NCBI GenBank assembly: GCA_020631735.1
Contig: CM036225.1
Span: forward strand, 63,649,853 to 63,713,852
Length of the DNA stretch: 64,000 bases
Source: Saccharum officinarum
Lineage: Eukaryota > Streptophyta > Magnoliopsida > Poales > Poaceae
Reading direction: 5' to 3'
In this document: one piece after another, positions 54,675 to 64,000 of the stretch
Layout of the letters: the number at the start of each line of letters is the position of its first letter
Position numbering within the stretch: position 1 is the stretch's first letter
Position numbers and translations under genes: made by a program
Notes under the pieces: generated by a model
The model's database searches: none
Seen by the model: only the letters and a program-made list of their open reading frames with translations
Told to the model about the DNA's origin: nothing

Positions 54675-56948
54675 AGCGCCCGCACTGAGCCGCCGCGCCC
54701 GCGCTTCCAACCTCGCCGGAGCTGCGCCACCGCAGTCACGCCTAGACCGAGCCCTAGCCTCTCCTCAGAGTTCTCTCCCTGCCCCGCTCACCCATCGCCG
54801 AGGTCCTCGTTTTTCTCACCGAAAACCCTAACCCTAGATCGTGAGGTCTTCATCTTTGAAATCCATCTTCGCGGTCATCTCCGTCTCCGCAAGGTGACGT
54901 TTTCTCCTTGGATTAGGATTTACCATCGATTTTCCGGTGAATTACTAATTCAATTGTCGATCGATCGTCGATTGTATTCCAGGGTTTCGGTCGACGTCTT
55001 CGGGTAACCCTAACGCGTCGACATCGTCTTCCTATCATCGGATCATCACTCATCGAGGTAGCTATCGCGGTCATCTCATATCTTACCTCACCTGCTTGCT
55101 CTTACTAGGATCTCACTTATCTTTTAGATATATATGTTGCTTATAGTAGATCCATCTATTCTATCGTTTCAGTTTGTCCTGTCAGTGCTGAGTGGTTCAG
55201 GTGATCAGTTGTTAATCTGAGGCCAAGCCTACGGATACGGATTGAGGCCAAGCCTCACAAGGTTTAGTACATCATCTGTCTTTTCAGTTTGTGTCAGTAT
55301 ATCATCTTGTCAGTTTGGTTCGATGCAAGAACACTGGTGGGGCACCTAGTGATGGGGATGACAGTCCCCCTAGGAGGACAGAGGTAGCTCGCGGGAAGCG
55401 AGTTAAGATTGCTGTCAAGAAAAGGAAGAGAACTCTTACAGAGGCAGAGATAGCTCAGGCAGTGGCAGATGCAGCAGATGCAGTAGAGAGGGGTGGCAGG
55501 AGCAGTGGTATTCGCATTGGAGAAAGTCGCTTTCATCTTGAAGGTCGACAACTTGGCACAGAGGCCACAGAGGAGATAGTAGAGGCTACAGAGGAGACAG
55601 TGGATGCCCCTGCAGAGCAGCCTTCAGAGGATCCACAGGAGACTGAGGAGCAGATAGCACAGACTCCACCACGTCGTTGCTCAGGACGTAGGCGAGCTTA
55701 GGTCACTCCTAGGCCGGAGGGTCAGCGTCGTGGAGGTCGTCCACCTCCTAGGGCTAGAGGTCACCCCCCTATGGAGCACTTTGACCTCAGGGGTGCTACA
55801 GCCAGATAGGTCTAGGCCCTCAGGTTCGTTGAGGTGTCTCGGTGGTTCCCACCCCAACAGGATCCCCGGGCGTCAGAGGGCTTCACACCTCTGCAAGAGG
55901 ATTTCTACAGGGCCTATGTTGACAGTGGAATAGCATTCAGACCACAGAGAGTTTGTCGACTAGAGGCACTAGTTGAGGTGGTTGGTGAGCAGCTTCGTCC
56001 ACATCTGTCTTTTCTGCCTGGACTATCAGATCTACTCGGACGGACTAGAGCATACTGCGGAACCTGGGTCAGAGAGTTTTACTCATCACTATGGATCGAC
56101 CCTGCACATCAGTTCATCCACTTTGCTTTCAGAGATCGTGACCGCAGGTTATACAGCACCAGGGTACGGGAGATTCTCAGACTCCCCGCTTCAGAGATCA
56201 AGATCCATCAGCTGTGTTTTGGACAAACTGCTCCTCCGAGACGCCCTCACGGCGGGACAGTGCCTCCTACTGACTTGATTCGACTCTGCTTCCGTGAGCC
56301 TTTTGGCGAAGGGTCTCGACGCACGCCAGCCAGCTTGACACCCATAGTGAGAGTACTGGATGCTATAGTGAGGAGGACACTTCTTCCTAGACTTGGATAC
56401 AGAGAGGGTCTCACTCGCATGCAGCTGTGGGTGATACATCACCTTGTCTCACAGACCCCGTTTGACCTTTGGGATCTGATGCTTTGTGAGATGGAGGATA
56501 TCTTGGCAGAGGGATTTAAGGGACACAGGCAGCTACCATATGCACACTGGATCTGCTTCATCATCAGGACTGCCTGTGAGTTGCCTGCAGAGATTAGAGT
56601 TGAAATCTCTAATACTACCACACCCTTCCCAGAGTATGACATCCGCCAGCTGTGGGCATCAGTGACTAGAGAGCAGGCACCTAGCCCAGAACGGCGATAG
56701 AGGCCAGATGTACCAGAGACAGCCGCTGAGCAGGACGAGACCGTTGAGGGTCTTGCAGAGGCAGAGCTTGCAGACTTAGATGCTCAGCCGGCTGATCAAG
56801 CCGAGGATGTGGCCACTGACAGCACAGATGAAGACTACCAGCCCATCCCTAGGTACCGCTCTCCTCGGCCACACGACCATGAGGCCGGTGGCTCTGGCTC
56901 AGCCTCTCGTTTAGATCCAGCCATGGTGGCTATCCTTGAGAGGTTGAC
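54675..56948 (+). pseudogene. Second copy of the element A accessory region and ORF
   Basis: Homologous to about 13950-16150 of element A, including the leader (about 54800-55320) and the ORF. The start codon equivalent is TTG rather than ATG at 55312-55314. The frame from there to 56948 has TAG near 55698, TAG near 55808 (shared with the other copy) and TAG at 56698-56700. The conserved core is open across 55834-56700. Fewer stops than the copy at 14522 mean it is closer to the original. It is interrupted by B on its left side and by C on its right. Confidence 0.82.
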
Positions 56949-58930
56949 TGAAAGTCCTATGTTTGGTGTTGGTAATTAGTGACAATGCCTAAGTACTAAT
57001 CCCATGCCTAAGTTGTATGTAGCATATGAGGATTAGTACACTCCAAGGTTGGTGGCAAGATGGACATGGTGATCATGATGGCCACACTTGGATTTGGACG
57101 CAACCCTACGTGATCAAGGCAAAGGTATATGCTTAAGGGTTGTGTTTTAGTAACCAAGACACCTAGTGGGTGTGGTTACATTATAGGATAGATAGCCGTA
57201 CTATAAAGAGGGGAATGACGCGGCTATTGAACTCCTAAGTGCCTCTAGATGTGCATTTCATGATCATATGCATTTGGATAGAACTAATATCGCCTCGAAA
57301 AATGATTGTGAAAATGCTAACACACTCACACATGACGAGATCACTTGGTGATGTTAGCACGTTTGCGACGACGGTGGAGTTTGAGCGGTAGAGAGGGTTT
57401 GGGTTCCTCTCTCCCTCCCGCCGAGCTTGCGAGGCGGGATTCAGGCGTTTTCGAGAAGTTGAAATGATTATTTTCCACTACGCCGGAAGTCCGGAAAAGA
57501 AATGGAGGCGAACGGAGGTCACAGAGGTGATCGGACGCTGAACCGGACGCGGTCCTTGCATGATCGGACGCGTCCGGTCAGTGTTCAGTGTCTGCGTGTT
57601 TTTCAGTTCGATGATCGGACGCGAGGCGCGTCCGGTCACTGATGATCGGACGCGTCCGGTCGTTCAGGGAGCTTACTGGACTCTAATCGGACGCTGTCAT
57701 TGTCGCGTCCGGTCATTTTCTTCAGCGCGTCCGGTCACTATTTCGTTGAGCGCTGCTCAGGCGACCAGCGCGTCCGGTCCTTCACGGGACCAGCGCGTCC
57801 GGTCGTTCCCGGCGCGTCCGGTCAGTTAGACCAGCGCGTCCGGTCGTTACTTCGCAGTTAGCCGTTGGGCGACCAGCGCGTCCGGTCGTTTGGACCAGCG
57901 CGTCCGATCAGTACTTCACGAGTTAGCCGTTGGGCGACCGGCGCGTCCGGTCAGTTGGACCAGCGCGTCCGGTCAGCCCGATTTCGGCTGTTTAAGTTTC
58001 TAACGGCTATATTCGAAGGGGTACGTCTATAAATACTCGTTGGCCGGCTCAAGGCTCTACCTCTCGAACATTTGACATACTTGTGAGCACTTTGAGCTAA
58101 GCAACTCCCCTCCCACTCATCTCTCTTGCTTCTTTGCATATTCGAAGTGAGATTGAGTGATCCAAGTGCATTTGCATTGTGAGATAGCATCTAGTTGGCA
58201 CTTGGTGGTTGATTTGCTGCGGGATTCTTGTTTCTCTTGGTGGTTGCCGCCACCTAGACGGCTTGGAGCAGCTTGGAGGCGTTGGCAAGAATTGGTTATT
58301 GTTCTTGGCCACCTCCGGTGATTGTGAGGGGTTTGTGCCTACCTCGGCGAAGCGCCAAAGGCAACGTTAGTGAATTGCTCGTGTCATTGCAACCTTTTGC
58401 CATTTGGTAGGTTCTTGTGGTGCCTTTTGAGAGGCTCGGTGTGAGACCGATTAGCCACCGAACCACGTGGTGAAGAGGGACACAACGGGGACTAGCGTGC
58501 CGGCAAGCACGTGAACCTCGGGATAAATCTTCGTGTCATCATTCTTATTGTGTTTGATCGATCCCGGTGGTTGTATATTGTGGTATTCATCTCTTGATCA
58601 TATTGATTGGTTGGCTCAATACTTCGCCCCTCGGTGATATCCTCCTAACTCTCTCTTGTATTAATTTCTTAGTTACCTTGCTAGCTTGTTAGTGTATCTC
58701 TTAGCTTGTGTAGCTAGCTAGCTTTAGTTGTAGTTAAATTGTGCGGTTTGACTTGTGCGGTTGAGTGCAAATTTACTAGAATTGTGAATTGGTTAGGTGG
58801 CTTGCAAACACCCCGTAGGCTAAGCAAAACTCGCATCTTGCTATTTGTTTTATTGATAAACTTGTTTAGCTTGTCTTTGTAGAAAATTTTAATAGGCTAT
58901 TCACCCCCCTCTAGCCATCAAGACCTTTCA
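56949..58930 (+). repeat. 5' LTR of element C (1982 bp)
   Basis: Starts TGAAAGTCCTATGTTTGG, ends CATCAAGACCTTTCA. 57360-57520 shares a block with the B LTR (ACGCCGGAAG, GGGAGGGAGAGAG in reverse). The palindrome array is at about 57527-57975 and TATAAATA at 58028-58035. Confidence 0.92.
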
Positions 58931-58932
58931 AG

Positions 58933-58945
58933 TGGTATCGGAGCC
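58933..58945 (+). other. Primer-binding site of element C
   Basis: TGGTATCGGAGCC, two bases after the LTR, with the same A-to-G variant as element A. Confidence 0.88.
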
Positions 58946-58984
58946 GTGGTCACCGTTTGTAAGGCTTAACAACCTCGGTGTAAG

Positions 58985-61122
58985 ATGGCTCAAGTTATGT
59001 TCAATCATGTTAATGGCAAGCCTCCATTCTTTGATGGCGTCTCTTCCTTTGATCATTGGAAAAGGAAGATGAAGCAATATCTAGGCAATATACATGAGAA
59101 GGTTTGGGATGTGACCAAAGAAGGATACGTCATTCTTGATGAGGAAAACCTCACTCCCAATGACCGCATCAACAAACAATGCAATACGGCGGCACTTGAC
59201 ATAATCTATCGTGCCATTGATGATAAAGTATTTGAACAAATCAAAGATCTTGAAAAGGCAAATGAGCTTTGGATAAGGCTTGAAGAAACATATGAAGGTA
59301 CTTCAATGGTAAAAAGTGCCAAACTATATATGCTCAAGGACAAGTTCTCCACATTCAAGATGAAGGATGATGAATCCATCCCGGAGATGTTCTATAGGCT
59401 CCAAGTCATTGTCAATGATCTCAAGGGGCTTGGGGAGAAGGTTGAGGACAAGGACTTCTCACACAAGTTCTTGATGTGCTTACCCAAGAAGTTTGCCACC
59501 TTGAGAAGAATGATCTTTAGAGAGGGATTGGACAAGGTCAAACCAACCAATGTGCTTGGAGATATAATGACCGATGCCCAATACAATGATGATGAAGATG
59601 AGGTAGAAGAGAAGAAGGAGACCAAGGTCAAGCAAGAGAAGCCCATTGCATTCAAGGCTTCATCCTCTAAGGGCAAGAGCAAGGTAGAAAGTGATGATGA
59701 TGATCCATTCGATGATGAGACCATGACCCTCCTTGTGCACAAGATGGGAAGGTTCATGAAGAAGAAATGATATGGGGCAAGGAAGAGGAGAGACACTATA
59801 AAGGCAAAGACCCTTTGCTACAATTGCAATAGCCCCGATCACATAGTGACGGATTGCCCTATGAAGATAAGAGATTTCATAATGGGGACTTGAAGCTCAA
59901 GAAGAACAAGAAGGATAAAAAAGAGAATGAGAAGAAAGCAAAGAAGAGCTTCACTTTCAATAAAAAGAAGAAGGGTGGTGGTTATGTAGTCAATTGGGAT
60001 AGTGACAACTCCGATAGTGATGATGATGAAAGCTCTAGTGATGATGAGAGGATCACTCGACGAGCCACTGCAAACATCGCCCTCTCCAACAAGCCATCCA
60101 TCTTCGACACTACATCAACATGCCTTATGGTCAAGCCTACCAAGGTAAAACATGATGATAGTGATGATGATTCTTGTGCTAGTGATGATTGTAGGAGTGA
60201 TGATGAGGAGGATGAGGACTACTCCAAGGATGATCTATTAGGCATAATAGATCAAATGAGCAAGGGCTACAAGAGGACAACCAAGAAATACAAAATCTTG
60301 GAACAAGAGCTCATTGCCAAGAGCAATGAAAATAATGCCTTGATGGAGGAGCTTGTTGCTCTCAAAAAGAGTAAGGAGTGCAAAGGAATTGAACAAGAGC
60401 TCAAAGCTCTTAGGAAATCCTTTGATGAGCTAGAGGCTTCTCGTGAGTGTCTAAAGGAAGACCACGAGGATCTTGAAATTGCTCACACTAGGCTTAAGGA
60501 AGCCCACTCCACTCTACTTGAGCTCATCAAGGAAAAGGACCTTAAGTTGGAGAAGTTCATGAAGGAAGCTAAGGAGGAGCAAGTGATTGTCACTTGTGAT
60601 ATTGGACTAACATGTGATATTATTGATGATTCTTTATTTGTTAGTCCTACTAATGCTTCATGTAGCTCATCATCATCCACCACAACCAACTCTACCTCTA
60701 CTACTAGTGATTCATCACTTGTGGTTGAGACTCTCAAGAGAGAGGTGGATGATCTCACCCGCGCATTAGGCAACGCCTATGGTGGGGATGCCCGCTTGCT
60801 AAAATGCTTGGGTAGCCAAAGGTTCTCTCTTAACAAAGAGGGATTGGGCTATACTCCCAAGAAGGGCAAGGCGGCCTTTGCTACTCCAAAGTCTCGCTTT
60901 GTGAAGGGCAATGGTCGTTATTGCAATAGATGCAAGCAAGTTGGGCATCTAGAGATTAATTGCAATAAAATGAACAAGAACAAAAAAATGCTAATGTACC
61001 TTATATTCCTTTTGATTCTTGTTATGTGCTTACCAAGGGTGAGAAAGGTGTGCATGCTAGGTTTGTTGGTACACCAATTATGGGCCCAAAGAAGAAGGCC
61101 ATTTGGGTACCAAAGAGCTTAG
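58985..61122 (+). pseudogene. Element C Gag, one stop and two frameshifts
   Basis: Starts MAQVMFNHVNGKPPFFDG; the copia gag domain follows (MKQYLGNIHEKVW ... ETYEGTSMVKSAKLYMLKD). TGA at 59768 (expected CGA) lies just before the first knuckle CYNCNSPDHIVTDC. A frame change near 59857 leads into a Lys-rich, Asp/Ser-rich and coiled-coil-like segment. A second knuckle, CNRCKQVGHLEINC, is near 60925, and another frame change at an A7 run near 60985 precedes the C-terminus. The homopolymer site could be a sequence error. Confidence 0.85.
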
Positions 61123-61196
61123 TGACTAACCTCCAAGGACCCAAGCAAGTATGGGTACCTAAAAGACATTAAATTGTTTTGTAGGTAAATTACAAG

Positions 61197-63550
61197 GCCG
61201 GAGGAAGGCATTGGGTGCTTGATAGTGGGTGCTCTCAACATATGACCGGTGATTCAAGAATGTTCAACTCTCTCAAATCAAATGATAGTGGCATTGATAG
61301 TATCACATTTGGTGACAATAGCAAGGGTGATGTAAAGGCTCTTGGAAGGATTGCAATCTCAAATGATCATAGCATTTCCAATGTGCTCTTAGTTGAAAAG
61401 TTGAACTTCAATCTTCTCTCGGTTGCTCAATTGTGTGATCTCGGTTTCAAGTGCATATTTGGTGTTGATGATGTGGAGATAGTTAGTGTTGATGGCTCTA
61501 ACTTGATCTTCAAAGGCTTTAGATATGAGAATCTATACTTGGTTGATTTCAATGCTAGTGACACTCAACTTTCAACATGCTTGCTCACCAAATCAAGTAT
61601 GGGTTGGTTATGGCATAGAAGACTTGGTCATGTTGGCATGAAGCAATTGAACAAGTTAGTGAAGCATGACTTAGTTAGAGGCTTGAAGGATGTCACATTT
61701 GAGAAGGATAAGCTATGTAGTGCATGTCAAGCCGGAAAGCAAGTAGGCAACACTCATCCATTGAAGAGCATTATGAGTACTTCCAAGGCATTTGAGTTGT
61801 TGCACATGGATCTATTTGGGCCAACTACATACACAAGCATTGGTGGCAACAAGTATGGTTTTGTGATTGTGGATGATTTCACTAGATACACATGGGTATT
61901 CTTTCTTGTGGACAAGAGTGATGTATTTGACATATTCAAGAAGTTCATCAAGAGAGTGCAAAATGAGTTTGAGACCACAATCAAGAAAGTAAGAAGTGAC
62001 AATGGAAGTGAGTTTAGAAACACAAGAGTTGATGAGCTATGTGAGGAGCTTGGAATCAAGCATCAATTCTCGGCCAAGTATACACCTCAATCAAATGGCC
62101 TAGTTGAAAGGAAGAATAGAACCTTAATTGATATGGCAAGATCAATGTTGAATGAGTATAATGTGAGTCATTCATTTTGGGCCGAAGCAATCAACACGGC
62201 TTGCTTTTATAGCAACCGCCTCTATTGCCACAAGTTCCTTGAGAAGACACCATATGAGATCTTAAATGGAAGAAAGCCCAACATTGCATACTTTCGGGTA
62301 TTTGGTTGCAAATGCTATATCTTGAAGAAAGGCACTAGATTGAGCAAGTTTGAGAAGAAATGTGATGAAGGCTTCCTACTTGGTTACTCAACTACTAGCA
62401 AAGCTTATAGAGTTTGGAATTTGGCTAGTGGTCAACTTGAAGAAGTGCATGATGTTGAGTTTGATGAAACAAATGGTTCTCAAGATGAAGAAGATAACTT
62501 GGATGATGTGAGAGGAACTCAATTGAGTAATGCTATGAAAGAAATGGATATTGGTGATATTAGACCAAAGCAAGTAATTGATGTGGATGATGACAAAGAT
62601 CAAGTGCTCCAAAGTCCAATTACACAAGCTAGTGGTTCTCTAATGCAAAATCAAGCTAGTACATCATCTCAAGTGCAACAAGATCAACAAGTGGCTAGTT
62701 CATCATCTCCAATTCATGATCAACATCAACATCCAAGCAATCAAGTCCAAGTGCTTCAACCAACTAACATTGCAAGAGACCATCCATTGGATTCCATCAT
62801 TGGTGACATACAAAGAGGAGTTCAAACTAGATCAAGATTGACATCATTTTGTGCTCACTCTTCTTTTGTGTCAATGGAAGAACCCAAGGACATTGATAAA
62901 GCATTGAGAGATCCGGATTGGGTAAATGCAATGCATGAAGAGCTCAACAACTTCAAGAGAAATGAAGTATGGGAACTAGTTGAAAGGCCTAAGGATCACA
63001 ATGTCATTGGAACAAGATGGGTCTTTCGCAACAAGCAAGATCAAGATGGGATAGTAGTAAGGAACAAAGCAAGACTAGTGGCTCAAGGTTACACACAAAT
63101 AGAGGGTCTTGACTTTGGTGAAACTTATGCCCGGTTGCAAGATTGGAAGCAATTAGGATCTTACTTGCCTATGCTTGTGCTCACAATATCAAGCTATATC
63201 AAATGGATGTAAAGAGTGCATTTCTCAATGGGTACATTCAAGAGGAGGTGTATGTGGAGCAACCTCCCGGTTTTGAAGATGACAAGAAACCCAATCATGT
63301 ATACAAGTTAAGGAAGGCTTTGTATGGATTAAAGCAAGCACCTAGAGCATGGTATGAAAGATTGAGGGACTTCTTGCTATCCAAAGGATTTGTCATGGGC
63401 AAAGTTGATACAACACTATTCACCAAGAAGATTGAGAAAGACTTGTTTGTGTTGCAAATATATGTTGATGATATCATATTCGGTTCAACCAATCAAGATT
63501 ATTGTGATGAGTTTGGGAAAATGATGGCAAGGAATTTGAAATGTCAATGA
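61197..63550 (+). pseudogene. Element C pol: protease, integrase and RT, two one-base breaks
   Basis: Protease active site WVLDSGCSQHMTGD (about 61212) is intact. GAG-pre-integrase follows (HRRLGHVG ... CSACQAGK). Integrase has Asp in HMDLFGPT, Asp in RSDNGSEF and Glu in NGLVERKNR. RT starts at [13 protein letters not shown] base is missing near 63131, after which [11 protein letters not shown] and catalytic YVDD ([11 protein letters not shown]) continue in another frame. A second break lies near 63530. Between 61215 and 63130 there are no stops, in contrast with element A. Confidence 0.92.
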
Positions 63551-64000
63551 TTGGTGAACTTAGTTTCTTTCTTGGACTTCAAATCAAACAAATGAAAGAA
63601 GGTACATTTGTGAGCCAAACCAAGTACATCAAAGATATGCTCAAGAAGTTTGGCATGGAAGATGCAAAGAGTATTACAACCCCAATGGGCACAAGTGGAA
63701 GTTTGGATAGTGACAAGAGTGGCAACATGGTGGATCAAAAGCTATATAGATCAATGATTGGTAGTCTACTCTATGTGACGGCATCAAGGCCCGATGTGAT
63801 GTTTAGTGTATGCATGTGTGCAAGATTTCAAGCCTCACCAAGAGAAAGTCATTTGAAGGCAACAAAGAGAATATTGAGGTACTTAAAGCATACACAAGAT
63901 GTTGGATTGTGGTATCCCAAAGGTGCAAGCTTTGAGCTAGTTGGATATTCGGATTCCGACTATGCCGGTGACAAAGTGGAGAGAAAGAGCACTTCCGGGA
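63541..64000 (+). pseudogene. Element C pol: RT end and RNase H, cut by window end
   Basis: The third frame continues with the RT thumb (GELSFFLGLQIKQMKEG, TPMGTSGSLD) and RNase H start (SMIGSLLYVTASRPD, GYSDSDYAGDK). It is open to the last base. Confidence 0.88.

Larger units (their letters stand above)
56949..64000 (+). mobile_element. Ty1/copia element C, SIRE-like (3' end outside window)
   Basis: 5' LTR, tRNA-Met PBS, gag and pol follow in copia order up to RNase H at the window end. It inserted into the accessory ORF of the second A copy, so TTGAC (56944-56948) is the expected target duplication, untestable here. Defects are few: one stop and two frameshifts in gag, and two one-base losses in RT. 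It is the least decayed pol in the window. Confidence 0.93.

Noticed and set aside
1..64000. tRNA, rRNA or microRNA genes
   Set aside because: No A/B-box tRNA structure or rRNA text was recognised. MITE foldbacks are the only hairpins, and they are not called as microRNAs.

Overview
This is nuclear DNA of a grass, probably an Andropogoneae-type species (sorghum, Miscanthus or sugarcane group). The genus is my inference from the repeat style: nested SIRE-like Ty1/copia elements with GC-rich U3 arrays, dense TTA-target MITEs and very GC-rich first exons. No species-specific marker was tested. One 100-N scaffold gap lies at 45122-45221.

Layout. 1-19020 is nested retrotransposon DNA. A truncated LTR (1-695), an unassigned GC-rich piece and a 28-bp LTR stub precede a large copia element, A (1201-19020). 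A carries gag, a broken pol, a long stop-ridden accessory (env-like position) ORF and two LTRs. A deleted Ty3/gypsy element (6781-11234, minus strand) sits inside its pol with a perfect GAGTC duplication. 19021-31987 is a DNA-transposon and gene-fragment zone. It holds a Mutator-type MITE, a broken subtilase fragment lying between inverted repeats and hit by a hAT-like MITE, and a 6.4-kb PIF/Harbinger (Pong-like) element with its Myb-like ORF1 and DDE transposase. 31988-33615 is an IQD (calmodulin-binding) gene. 33616-40430 is AT-rich intergenic DNA with a chain of four TTA-abutting MITEs. 40864-44604 holds the first ten exons of a RHD3/SEY1-type ER GTPase gene, cut off by the gap. 45222-54674 is a minus-strand, gag-only (non-autonomous) copia element, B, in a tandem internal-LTR-internal-LTR arrangement. 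54675-56948 is a second copy of A's accessory ORF. 56949-64000 is another SIRE-like copia element, C, from its 5' LTR to RNase H, where the window ends.

How the parts fit. Only two host genes are supported, IQD and RHD3. Almost everything else is mobile DNA. The LTRs of A, B and C share a TGAAAG start and an array of a GACGCGTC-centred palindrome just upstream of a TATAAATA box. B and C also share terminal blocks, so B could use C-type enzymes. The PIF element carries TIRs resembling those of nearby MITEs. Most stop codons in the copia ORFs look like C-to-T changes at CAG, CAA or CGA, as expected for old methylated elements. Several one-base breaks, especially next to the scaffold gap, may instead be assembly errors.
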